A stretch of DNA of 64,000 bases from Hydractinia symbiolongicarpus (lineage: Eukaryota; Cnidaria; Hydrozoa; Anthoathecata; Hydractiniidae): the NCBI RefSeq assembly GCF_029227915.1, contig NC_079879.1, positions 2,978,001 to 3,042,000 on the forward strand, in the 5' to 3' direction. This document shows positions 32,901-43,905 of the stretch, one piece after another. Each line of letters starts with the position of its first letter. The first letter of the stretch is position 1. Below the pieces are notes generated by a model, which saw only the letters and a program-made list of their open reading frames with translations, was not told where the DNA came from and searched no databases. The translations under genes and the position numbers were made by a program.

Positions 32901-35069
32901 TATTACGCCGAGCCAAATACCAGCTTTCTCTTGAGGAACTCCAAACTTTAGAACGAGAATTTTAGCCAAGAAAGCTACCAAGCCAACTGCGTATAAGGTT
33001 TTCACAGTAATTCCAAAAACAGACAACATGAACACCTTGTTAAAGCAAATTTTGAAACATTCTTTGACATATCCTTTGATTGTATAATTAACCTGCTCGT
33101 CTGAGGATGGCATATGGCCATTTTGAATGGATTTTTCGCGCTTAAATCTTCCGTTTTTCATTTTCCTTGGAAACAGAACCAGCAGGAACCCAGTAATTAT
33201 AAACATACCAAAAAGGGATACAAAACCTAGCCACCAAGCTCCTATCCAACGTGGGTCTCTTATGGTAAGATTTAAACCTTCGGGCTAAAATATAATTAAG
33301 AATATAATTAAGAACAGCTATAAGAATGAAATGTACGAAAAAAAGAAAAGCCTAGAATTCGAATTATTGTTCCTCTTACCTCATCTATGTTAGTGAAAGT
33401 TCTTAAAAATGAACCTCCGATAACAAAACCCAGACCAGGTCCCATCATGGTACTAGCAAACCATATACCAAGATAGACAGGTGAAGCACGTGGAGAAACA
33501 TTCTCATCAAGATAAGTTGGTCCTTGTATTGAAAGCATTTAAATTGTGATTTTAATATCTTTAGATCATTTTTTGTTGTATACATGTTCATGTCAATAGC
33601 GACAACGCACAGGCCCAAAATGAACCAATATGAACAATTTAGAGATTAAATATTTAAATTAAAAGCATAAAAATTTACCCAAAGTGTACAAAGGAGTTGT
33701 CCCAGCTCCCATTATTAACTGAGCGACAAAAAAGATAGCTATGTACAGGATACTACTTGCTTCTGTGACACATTTTTTCTCCAGCAATGACATTGATTTA
33801 TTGGCGGAGCAAACATCAATTTCATTGTAGCCTGTTGGTTTGTAGTCACCGATGAGAAGCTTTGGAAGTGCAAATAATAACACACCACAACCTGTAATAA
33901 CAATTCTTAGTTTCATTTTAAAAAGCATACAAGAGACGTCTCCACAAATAGGAAAAAAAGAACAGAGGAAAAAAATCTCAATCATAATAAAGATGGCAGC
34001 GTAATCGGAACTTTGATTGGCTGTTTTGAAGTCTGACTTGTGTTTACTGCCATATACAGGCTTTGTTACGAAACAAATTCTGCTTAACCGAGCCGTTTAA
34101 ATGGAGACCGATTAGAATTTTAATAACTTTAATTCATCAGCCACATAAAAGTGTGTTACACATACCGGTGACTATTGCTCCCACACTCATCCATTTTGGT
34201 TTGTTGCCACGCTCTCCAAAGAAACTAACCAACGTCACAATCAAAAGGGCAGAGGCGTCATTTCCCGCCACTATAAATCCAGAAACTTTACTTGAAAAGC
34301 CAAATTCCTTTTCTATTGTTTGTAAAGATACCATGACAACGCCGTTCACGATAATACCTGCAAATGAAGTAAAAGAATAGGCGTGTCAACAATACTGGTG
34401 GAAATGCATTAATAAAAAACAGCTAATTTTGAAGTTTGTCCTTATAAGAAAATATGCAGGCTATTTCTATATTAGATTACCGCCTTTTGAACTTGTCAAA
34501 ACTAACTCGTGAACGATTAGAACGAACTTAGGCTCTCAGGTGATTTGGTTAGATCCAAACTCTTAAAATATGATAATTATTGCTGATGTCAGCATGAGCA
34601 CTTTCCTGAATGTCGGGTCCTTGAAGATGTTGATTTTTTGTTGTGAAAACATCTATCCACCTTGCTTACGTGTGTGCGCGTAAGCAAGGTGGATAGATGT
34701 ATGATAGGCGTTGTTATCCTTATTTTTTTAAAAAAAATTTGTCGATTTTTCAACTTAAATTTCAAACTGTTGTAGCATATAGTAATTCAAGCTTTAAAAA
34801 TGATAAGTTTTAGACAACTGTTGTTTATAAAAGCACGAAATTAATCCTAAAGGATTATACTAAACAGATAAAGATTTACCTTGAGCCACTGATGCGACCG
34901 CTAAGACTGCTAAAAAATAATTCACGTGGTTAAACCGTTGTAACCAATCAGGTCTCCACGATCGTATGCCCATGCGCAAATCATTATCATGAACTACATC
35001 GTCTTGCGCTGTTTTCGATTCCGTGGTTTTTGGTTCCTCTCCGTTAAGAAATTTCTTGTCGTCTGCCAT
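29920..35069 (-). CDS. Solute carrier organic anion transporter (OATP), 10 exons
   Basis: Exons in transcript order: 34880-35069, 34166-34357, 33679-33891, 33380-33522, 32882-33284, 32519-32696, 32030-32177, 31103-31413, 30659-30876, 29920-30050. Every junction is GT-AG and in phase, giving about 708 aa, normal for this family of 12-span plasma-membrane carriers that take up amphipathic organic anions. Seen: a cytosolic N-terminus ending before the first membrane segment (FLAVLAVASVAQG); VSLQTIEKEFGFSSKVSGFI; the LGPTYLDENV block; the extracellular Kazal-like Cys-rich loop CLCTEKDYKPICGSDGITYH; FGNCSC; and a C-terminal half with MRSFSFMPGPILLGAILDSK and YILAWWFYPVVDTPL. The last exon uses the inner AG of 'cactaggtag', which alone keeps the frame. 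The specific SLCO subfamily cannot be assigned. Confidence 0.93.
31633..31740 (+). mobile_element. Complete 108-bp mini-Helitron
   Basis: Starts with TCTATATTAAAA after an A (31632). Ends with the hairpin CCCGTGGA/TCCACGGG, a 7-nt spacer and CTAG, followed by T (31741). This is the canonical Helitron structure (A|TC...CTRR|T, no target duplication). It is non-coding and lies in the SLCO intron between exons 7 and 8. Confidence 0.75.
34649..34700. repeat. Perfect 22-bp hairpin
   Basis: Arms 34649-34670 and 34679-34700 are exact reverse complements (core atctatccaccttgcttacg) around the 8-nt loop tgtgtgcg. It is in SLCO intron 1. Confidence 0.9.
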
Positions 35070-37972
35070 CCTTCATCAAAAAACAAAACAAGACGGTACC
35101 AAAGACGAAAAAATAAATACAAATTATATCTAAAAGCGGCTGCAATTGCGGTTTACAACAAGAAAGAAAACGAAAGAAATGTTTGGAGTTTCGGGATTGT
35201 TATTTTTACATAACTTTTAAAACTTTGACGTTTTGCATATCTTTTCTTTACATACTGCATTTTAATATTACTTTTAACACTGTATTCATGTTTACATCAA
35301 TGTTTTGTTTACTGAGCCAAGAAAGCTAAAATAAAGTTTGTTATTTTTATTTTAATCTTTTTGTTCGCAAAAAATGTGAAAAAAGACATCAAATTATCGT
35401 CTTCTCATCTTTTCTTCTTATGTTTGGTGTGCAGATACCCTGAATGCTTGATCTTACGGAACTTGCAATAGATTCAATTATACTCGCTCAAATCCAGATA
35501 AGCGTTTCCTTCCATTAAACTTAAGTAAAAGAGCCCCTTCACTGTAAATGGACATCCCGGGACTCCTAATCGAGAGGCACAGTTTATTAGGAGAGGGAGG
35601 AAGGGGAGAAAGGAGGTACCATATAATACGTTGAGAAGACACGACGCAGTGGTTTAATCATAAGTTTTATTAAACGTACAAAGCTATTTAAACTAAAATT
35701 AAAGATTACAAACGCCTTTTAGGTTAAGGGTGCATCATAAACGAGGCCTTATACACATCATTTACATGCAATCACGAAAGATATACAAATGTTTGAAGTA
35801 ATCATTTGCTATTACGAAGCTCATCAAAATATCTGCGGTCAACATTACCGTAGTTAACAAAGCCAGCGTGTTTACACTTGCCAAGGGCTAAGCTATCTCG
35901 CTATTATAGCTAAGCTCATCAGAGTCTTCCGTGTATACCCTTACACAAGGGTTAGAGCATAGCAAGGCGATCAAATATTTGCCTTGTTTATCAACCATTA
36001 GTATGATGATTTGCACCAGAGACTTTTGATGAGCAAGAATTGCTATATAAACAACCCCTGCATGTACCACTTTGAAATGCTAGGTGGAATCTCGTTCCCA
36101 AATACTTGTGAGATAAACTTTTAAAGTTTCGATGTTTATCTCAAAGAGCTCTGGGAGGCAAGAATGGAGCAATTTACTCCATGTGTAAAATTATTATGTA
36201 GATTGGCGAGGTGCATTTATTTTTATTGTCGTGTGATGCATGTATGTTTTGACGTTGTTTTTTTAAGGGTCGTTTCTCACAATATGTCTTTTATCATGTT
36301 AGCCTGGACGTCACTTTATAAATTAAAGCGTTTATTTCTAGTTCTACACATAAGCTCAAGCAAAAAATTGATCAAGTTCTGAAATCTCCTTTAAGATGGA
36401 CTTTCTTTATTTTGTGAAAATCTGGCTCTACCTCGCTGTCGAGTAAAATTTGTATAGGAAATATACTGAATATATGTTGGTACACATTGCATGCAAAAAG
36501 TCTTCTAAAAAGTTTAAAAATATTCGTAACGCTGTAATAATAAGTTTTTTCTACAAGCTGGAGTATACTTGACTGATCTTATGAAAAATTACCGATAAAA
36601 AGGGGTCACTGTTAAAATAAAAGAACTATCTCCTCACCTGAGTTAGCTGAGCTCCCCGCATGCACAATGCTGATTTTGAAATTAGTCACATTAATTTAAG
36701 ATTTACAAATCTTTATTTCAACAGTAATTTGTCCGTATTTTAAGCCAATTAAAATAAGTTGGTCGCTCATATCAATAGCAACCTTATTCCCAGTCTTTTT
36801 TTGCTTAAGTTATATAACCAATGTTCTAGGTTACATTTGGTAGGCATAGTTTGACAATTTGAACTGGTGCCGAGGTTGTTGATAATTTGTGTTTAATTTA
36901 CATGACTACATTTGTACAAATTTGATTGTTCAACAGATGTTAATAAAAATAGCATGCAAATTTGAACAAAGGATAGTTTTATCTACATTCTTATCCTAAT
37001 ACAGTATTACGACATAAAAGCTCTGCCGTTTCATTTTAAGTTCTTGATATGTAGATCTATTTATAATCTAACAGGGATTAACAAAGATTTTTATGTTGTT
37101 CTAAGCACAAAAATTTATCTTAAAAATACCTGATTTATATATTTTGTTACATCCATACTGACGTATATAGTTTTAATGCGAAAACTATTTCCGAAGATTT
37201 TTTTTTAAATGAAGAGAAGGGCGGGACAATGTATATGTTTTATACTAAGATTAGTGCGCAACGTTGACAATATTACTAAGTTCTACCATTATCAGCCATT
37301 TCCAAATACTGGCAAAAAACAAAGCGTATTTTTTTTTTGTTCTGATTTAGGGACATCAAAACAGCATTTAACATGATGATAACTGGACATTATGACAGAT
37401 TTGTGCCACGCAATTTCACCTTTAGCACTACATAAAAAGCTAGTTAAAAGTGTGATAGCTTCGTCTATAATAACACATATACACCATAGGAAATACAAAC
37501 AAAAACTCAGTACTCTTTAGATTTTTGATAAAAACATTTTAAAATAGATTTCTACAATTAATTTTAAGCTAAGTGTGTGTGACCATGGTATTTTTCCCAA
37601 TTTTTGCATTGACACGATACATATTATTATCATTATTATAAGGATGGTGTAGCAATCAAATATCAGTTTAACTCGACTTCAAAATAGTATTCAATACAAT
37701 CAGAACATGCAATTAGCTCTGGTCATCTCATTATTAAAATTTTCACATTAAAACACAATAATAGTATAGTGACAAGATGAAATACCAAGCGTTGCACGAA
37801 CAAACTTTTTCATATCTTGGAGGAAAAAATTGTGTTTTTTCTTTTTTTTTTGTTTTTTCATTTTAGTGTCAGCGCATTTTTGTGTTATTGTTTATTTCAC
37901 GACAAAGAAACAAAACGTGCACTAAACAAATTAAACTACAGCAAAAGTTAAATAAATAAATAAATAAATAAT
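35070..37972. other. Intergenic region, possible LTR-like relic
   Basis: Upstream of SLCO. At 35582-35612 there is a purine tract (ggagagggaggaaggggaga) followed by 'taccatataatacgttgaga'. The minus strand then reads AATAAAACTTATGATTAAAC. The arrangement recalls a polypurine tract plus part of an LTR, but no matching second LTR, primer site or coding region was seen. The remainder has no recognised feature. Confidence 0.25.
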
Positions 37973-38076
37973 CATGCAGAAGAAGTAATTTTATTGGAGG
38001 AAACTCCATTGGACTCAATACACAAGTTATCCACACCAGTTTTGTAGAGTAACACTACTTTACCTTCATTACCTTC
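37973..38076 (-). CDS. Weak terminal exon candidate
   Basis: After a 'ctatttcag' acceptor the minus strand reads EGNEGKVVLLYKTGVDNLCI then ESNGVSSNKITSSA and a TGA. Codon use looks protein-like, but no upstream exon in a compatible phase could be proved. Candidates near 38165-38210 and 38440-38490 do not join cleanly. Function unknown. Confidence 0.25.
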
Positions 38077-39239
38077 CTGAAATAGTCCAGCCGCTTTTAT
38101 GATGCTTTTACATGTACAATTAAGCGATGCATTTAGGTACAAAAACTAAAAAATTCAAACCTGTCTGACTTTTTTTCTCTCACAGCTTCACACACTGTGT
38201 ATCTGCAGATATGCTTATTAAAATACTCCACAACATAAGCAATCAAAATAATTAAGAAAGTATGGAAAAATCAATTAAACGCTAAAAAATATAATTTTTA
38301 AAATACATTATGTTGCTTAGAAACCAATGATGTTCATTAAATCTATAAAGTATTATTTAAAGTGCACAAGTAATTGAAAGTCTGAAACATCAAGACACCA
38401 TATTAGAAGAGTATGTGTTGGTATTTGTAAATAGAGAAAACGTTACCTAAATTAGTTGACCTTTTTCCTACACCAATAGCTGGCATCATGTTTTTTCTAA
38501 TCTTCATATACATTGGGAATCTTTTTTGATGTTATCGTATAAAAATTTAGGCAATTAATTAACTATAATTAACGCAGGATCCATCGTACATTTTTATCTT
38601 CGTCTTGATAAATTTGGATTGCAAATATTTTTAATAGTTCAGTATAATTTTCTTTATACCATTCTCTATTAAAGTTCAAAGTGCGTTGTAAGATTTTTTT
38701 GATTTTAAACGTGGTCAGAGAACACACATGTTAAAACAATCATGGTCTATCTGGTTATTCTGTTCTTGCTCTGGTTTTCGCCTTTTCAGAAATATCTCAT
38801 GAAGTTGATTATATTCGTTAATTGAATGATTGATTTTTATTTTTCTAATTTGTAGAGTGCAAATTAGGCGTTAATTTGATTCTGTTGGGATTAGTTACGC
38901 CACCCCTTTTTTAGAATTAATGTAATTCGTAATTAACGTTTCAACGCTCCGTGCTTTCAACAACAAAATCTATGGTCTATTTTTTTTTTTTACACAAAAG
39001 TCAAAAATTTCGGTCTCTAAGATAACTTATGGGATAACGTGTGAGTAATAATAGTGCGTTTCGACTCACCCTCGTCCCGGATTTTTTTTGCCTTTTTGAT
39101 AGGAAGAAGGCGAAAAATCTCTCATATTAAGAAAGCAAAAAACACTGCGGACGAAGGCGCGTTTTGACCCTCAATCTTTTAGATAAGGTGGGAATTAATT
39201 TAGGGCGGAATTAATTATTTCTTTTTTTTTTTTTTTGAC
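38077..39239. other. Intergenic, no supported feature
   Basis: Only short frames, including a 42-codon minus-strand frame with KR and GKR sites near 38460, discussed under rejected items. Confidence 0.35.
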
Positions 39240-39261
39240 AGTCCGATAACTTAAACCTCCA

Positions 39262-39353
39262 AAGAAGTAGAATAGTTCGAGTTTTCGAATTTTCGAGTTA
39301 TCGAATTTTCGAGTTATCGAATTTTCGAGTTATCGAATTTTCGAGTTTTCGGG
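39262..39353. repeat. 16-bp tandem repeat, TTCGAG/TTATCGAA type
   Basis: About five copies of a 16-bp unit (cgagttatcgaatttt, with the variant cgagttttcgaatttt). It follows 'ccgataacttaaacctcc' and may be the edge of a pogo/Tigger-like element, whose termini often contain CGATAAC/CGAA blocks. Confidence 0.8.
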
Positions 39354-39639
39354 GTATTCAATATAACTTGAATTTTGACAAAAAATAATAACCAGATCAA
39401 AAGTGTGTTTTTTTTCTTTTTTACTTTGGCAGTCAAACACAAACAAATATGCATCCTGTACCTTACAGAAGAAAGAAAATTTGATGTTGCAAACATTAAT
39501 TTCGATATTGTTGCTTGAAGTAAAAAAAAAAACCCACCAAATAAATAAGCACCCAAGATTCTATAACAATACATTCAAAATATTGTATAATGATTAAGAT
39601 GGGTGAATATTTCACAAAATATTTAGTAGTGGGCGGTTA

Positions 39640-39780
39640 CATAATGAAAATAATAAGTAGCCCACAGTTTCGTTTGTCCTTTATAACGCATTTCGTGTGT
39701 CCGTAGCACAAATACAAAATCGTGCAGAGCACACAACACGTAATTAAAATATTTTAATATATAATATATATATAACAATA
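39640..39780 (-). mobile_element. Degenerate Helitron-family copy
   Basis: Shares 'tttgtcctttataacgcatttcgtgtgtccg' type sequence with the units at 1106-1425. The termini are eroded. Confidence 0.4.
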
Positions 39781-39861
39781 GCATTTATTATCCCTATATG
39801 TTTTATATTAACCCACTTATTACAAGCTCGTGAGCTTGTATTAAAACGCAAATGTGTCCTA

Positions 39862-40650
39862 CCTTGGAGGAAAGAATACGGAAGGAGAAACAACTCTTTT
39901 AATTCTATTGAAACACTGCGTGAGGTTCTAGCAGGTGTCTGTATAGAAACTTAATTTGAAATTTTGGCGGTTGTGTGACTAAATTATTCGTGAATAACAA
40001 TTCGCAACTATGATTGGTTATAAAAACAATTAGATAATTTGATGATGAGTTTGATAATATTATCAAAACAAGAAGATATATTGAAATCGGTAAAATTTCT
40101 GTTGTTCTTATGTTAAAATAATTAGCGAAGAAGCACATGCTCGACACTTTTGTAAACAAAAAGAAAAAGTTTATATCTCGTTTTAAAACGACGTTCTGTT
40201 ATAAGAAGTTATTTCTTTAGTTAGAATAAACATTAATCCAGCACACATTTTGTCGGCACTCGTCCGGCGCATATCTATCTATATTGTTTTTCTTGATCAA
40301 AGTGGTATACTCAAGCCTGCGAAGAAAGGTTAATATCATGGTTAAACGCTTACTTCCAAACGTATTGTTGAAGTTTTTAACAGCAATGTTTACCGACTTA
40401 TATTAGGCACACTTTCCATACAAATATCACGTTCCTGCAGCGTGTTACAGTTAGATTTCAATAGAAAAAAGTTAGCCCCTATTAAAGGAGAATATGGAAT
40501 TTGATCCTTTTTTTGCGAAAAAGACTCGGTCGAGCACCTCACGCACTGATTCTTTTGAAATTAAAAACAATAGAAAATTCAATACATTTAAAGCGTACAG
40601 AAATGAAGTTGTTTCTCCTTCCGTATTCTTTCCTCCAAGGTCCTACGTAC
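39862..40650. repeat. Inverted pair of related segments
   Basis: 39862-39892 and 40616-40646 are near-perfect reverse complements (core ctccttccgtattctttcct, each followed by CCAAGGT). Similarity continues patchily outward through a CACCTCACGCA-type block. On the plus strand the right copy lies in an open frame with ATG at 40494 (MEFDPFFAKKTRSSTSRTDS, then ...VVSPSVFFPP). Both copies end at CCAAG|GT, which could be a donor. They could be two diverged copies of one exon or repeat in head-to-head orientation. Confidence 0.45.
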
Positions 40651-40670
40651 AAGAATGGAAATTTTTGCCT

Positions 40671-40720
40671 CTCTGAACACCGACACGGGAGTCGTCGTGT
40701 GTTCGAATCTCATCTTGGTA
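40671..40720 (+). mobile_element. 5'-truncated tRNA-SINE fragment
   Basis: GGGAGTCGTCGTGTGTTCGA followed by ATCTCATC contains a B-box-like GTTCGAATC. It matches the body of the SINE at 58446-58526. Confidence 0.45.
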
Positions 40721-41319
40721 ACTATTTTTACTTTTTTTTTCTTTTTTCTTTTTTAAAAAGATAAGACAAGTGTTCAAAACACTTGTTTAACTAACTAGTA
40801 AAGAAAGGTGTTTCCACCAAACTTTTTAAAAGTGAATGTAGGCAGAATTAACTGAATTAATGAATTTCGCAAATTTTGGGGTTTGTGGGTTTGTGGTCTT
40901 TCTTCTTCCTGTCAGTCGGTTCACCCAAGACGGACCCATCTCACAAATCAATTTTGAAAAATAAGTGTGTAACAAATATTATTGCGTATCTTAATAGTAA
41001 AATATGTCGTGTCTAACTTCGTAACAAAAATCCCAATTTGATAGACAGCTTTTTGTAAACTTTATTCGCGAGGTTGTTTGCGTATATCATACGTCTTGTT
41101 AAACTTTTAATTTAAGTTCGTCCACATTTTAATATTTCCTTCGTTACCAAGCCACAATATTCATATGACTAAGTTTTAACCGAGTACAAAGTATTTTTGT
41201 TTGCTGTAAAACTTCCCTATCAACAAAATCCTGTAGTGTAAATACATGCATCCGTTATCATAAAATGTGAATAGAACTGTTACAACTTAACGCACTTGGT
41301 TTGCAAAATATCTTTCCAG

Positions 41320-41544
41320 ATACCTTACGAATATAGAGCTGGCCGTGCATTCAAAATATTTAAAACGTCATCACTGAATGCAATTTTTATTGAACCTCCC
41401 GATAGAGAACTTCAATATTTTTTGTCAACAAAATACAAACCTTCAACCTTCAGTTTAAAATCATTACCAATAAGATACATGTTGAATGCGTTGAAAGCAA
41501 ACATAAAACACCCTGGCCACACATTTGAAATTCATGAGCGTTGA
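41320..41544 (+). CDS. Terminal exon candidate with weak SOCS-box-like end
   Basis: After a good acceptor (atatctttccag) the frame reads IPYEYRAGRAFKIFKTSSLN and on to HTFEIHER*, 74 codons plus stop. The segment TFSLKSLPIRYMLNALK faintly resembles a SOCS box (SLK.L...I...L), but the conserved Cys and spacing are missing. The composition is clearly more protein-like than the surrounding DNA. No upstream exon could be linked with confidence; the ATG frame at 40494-40650 on the same strand is a possible partner. Function unknown. Confidence 0.35.
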   Translation: MPYEYRAGRAFKIFKTSSLNAIFIEPPDRELQYFLSTKYKPSTFSLKSLPIRYMLNALKANIKHPGHTFEIHER

Positions 41545-42855
41545 ACATTTAACTAGTGACATACTGTGCCTAGTTAAATGCGCCGCCCAACAAAACAAAA
41601 AGATAAAGAAAACATAAAATTGTTTTCGCATAATCGATTGTTGCAACGAGGAAGATTTTTGAAACTAGTGTTCTAATATTTTACATCGCAGTAAAATAAA
41701 TATAAAATTCTCAAAATATAACAACAAAAAAGAACTTTTTCGGGCTGATTGTTTAGTTCTGAATACAAATGGTGTATTATCTACCTTGTCCCCCGGAGTA
41801 TCTTTCCTTACATCGGGACAGCGATAAGAAAAGAGACAACAGACGCTGGGAACGAGGTTGGTGTATCACATTAATATCTCAGTCGCGTTAATGCAGTAAT
41901 TTTCACGCATGTTTAAAAACACACTTTTTTTGATACATGCGATTTAAATATATAAACTTAGCTTGATCTATATTAATATTTCGTCCAACTCTACGTTTAT
42001 TTCCTGCATAACAATTTGATCAGTTTTGTACTACATATTAGTTCTAGAACTTTGGACAACTAAATCTAAACGCCACAGTTTGCCAGCCGAATAGTAAGTA
42101 ACACTTGTTAACGAACGTGTTAACTGACATTCATGACAACTAATTAATAAGGTTTATCTTGGAGGATAAGAATAAATATATCAGCGTTATCATGAGAGGA
42201 GTAGAAACTATTGAAGTAAAATTTAGTTCGGATAGACAGAATATTTGGCGTAAAATTTTGCGAAGTTTTTGAAAATTTTCGACGCATTTTCTCCGTTGTA
42301 CATTTTTGAAAGTAACGTCGTCGTAGCTTGGATATCCGCCTGAAGCTTGAAATGCTTTCAGTCAAACGTTTGATTTGAACTCTTTTCGCAATTTGTTCCC
42401 CTTGTTATTTGTGTGTATGTTTGTAGGTTTTAAAGACTTCTTTAAAACACCTTTCTAACATGTGTTTATATTTTGCGTATAAAAAATGTGCTGCCATAGA
42501 GTGTATATAGACACATGCAAGGTTTAGATTGCTATTTCGCTAGTAGCTAAACAGCGAATATTTCGTTGTTTTCTCTCATGTGGTGACGGCCCACAGGTAA
42601 ATATCTGTAGTCCAGTCTTTAAAGTAAAAAAAAAACAAAAAAACACTGACCTAGAAAAAAATAATATGGAATTTGCTGAAATTTGTCACACTTACTACTT
42701 TTAATATGTAGATTACCAGAAAAAAACCCCATCAAATACCTAAAAAAAAGTGATTAATAAGATAAAGGCTGGCTTTTAAAGGCAAATTAGAAGAGATTTG
42801 CCTTTAAAAATGAAGAATTATAGAGAGCGAACCTTTTTATTTTCACATGCTTCAC
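41545..42855. other. Intergenic, nothing recognised
   Basis: AT-rich with no supported exon, RNA gene or repeat. Confidence 0.4.
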
Positions 42856-42859
42856 CGTG

Positions 42860-43751
42860 ACGTTGTATCACAGGCGGAAAACGAATGTGCAAAAAGAATA
42901 TGCTGTCGGATAGGGTTCCATTTCTAACAGAAAACTTTCATGTTCCAGGCTTTATCCAACCTCTCTTGAAAGAAGTAAACATCTCTGCAATGTTCTTACC
43001 AACGGTATAGAAGCATCATTGCGACATCGGTATCATCGACAACTGTTACAACGACTTTTTCGGCGTCTTTTAGTACTGTTGCGATGATTGTTGTATCAGC
43101 ATCACCTTCACAAATCTTCACTGTTTCCCGTCTTGCTGAAATTTTATGCTAATATGCCTGATAAAACGTGTTTTGTTATCTTCGGTATTCGGAAAACTTT
43201 CTTGGGTAAAAGATACTTTGTTAAAACCAACAACATCAATATTGGGGCATCGTTTTCCACCACCTGTTCGTCGCATGTGCTCATTTGATTTCGTGCTAGG
43301 ACCATCATATCCATCAAAGACAATGGTGCAAGAGTTATAGTGTCTAACGTAACTAACGTAAACTTGCGATAGTTCATCAAAAGTAGAATTTTTGATCCAA
43401 CGGACTCTATGCAATAACGCTCCACCATCAACTACGAAATAAGGATCAATTTGTATTTGATTTTTTCCCACTGCTTCATCATATCTTTCATTACAGCTTT
43501 ACGTAATGAGGGCTTGTCAGGTTTTCTTATTATTTAAAGAGGGACATTGGCTATTGTGTTAGATCAAAAGCAAAGAATTCTTCGATGTCTTCTTTTTCCC
43601 TTTGCGCTATGGCTACCAATCGTGTGAACAACATTGCTGGATTGACAATGGCAGATTCTCTATTCAATTGGACTTTGGATTGCAAGGTAATGATGGGCTT
43701 AACCTGGTCCTTTCGCTTGATTGTGCATTCAACTAGTGAAAGGTTGTCCAA
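42860..43751 (-). pseudogene. Decayed multicopy gene with PIN/FEN-like nuclease motifs
   Basis: Successive minus-strand frames read KPIITLQSKVQLNRESAIVN, IRKPDKPSLRKAVMKDMM, then (shifted) DPYFVVDGGALLHRVRW, YVRHYNSCTIVFDGYDGPST, then (shifted) EGDADTTIIATVL, VVDDTDVAMMLLYRW, and finally ILFAHSFSACDTTSR. This order is that of a lineage-expanded invertebrate family whose members carry VLDGG, VFDGY, D-A-D, DDTD and H.FSGCDTTS motifs. The acidic residues recall PIN/flap-nuclease folds; that functional reading is inference. At least two frameshifts (about 43475 and 43120) plus in-frame stops make this copy non-functional. Family recognition is from motif memory, not a search. Confidence 0.7.
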
Positions 43752-43821
43752 CTATTGTGCTTTACTCAACCATCAAGCATGCAGAGTCATGTTGCATATA
43801 AGTTTCTAAGCGCGTTAGAGT

Positions 43822-43905
43822 ACAGTAGAATCCTTCGAACTCGGACCCTCAGCCGGGTCAGATAATTCATCCAGGATAACCGAAGTCTCGATAACTCGGA
43901 ATTTC
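43822..43905 (+). mobile_element. pogo/Tigger-like terminal fragment
   Basis: Begins CAGTAGAATCCTTCGAACTC and contains GGATAACCGAAGTCTCGATA and ACTCGGAATTTC. The pattern is typical of pogo-type mariner termini. No transposase or opposite terminus was found. Confidence 0.45.

Noticed and set aside
38440-38530. Minus-strand 42-codon frame with KR, then ...PAIGVGKR, resembling a neuropeptide precursor with an amidation site
   Set aside because: Very short, no signal peptide exon in phase, no repeated peptide, and the candidate neighbouring exons do not join in frame.
38742-38790. Plus-strand MVYLVILFLLWFSPFQ, signal-peptide-like
   Set aside because: A chance hydrophobic run in AT-rich DNA. The opposite strand is equally open, and no downstream exon could be linked.
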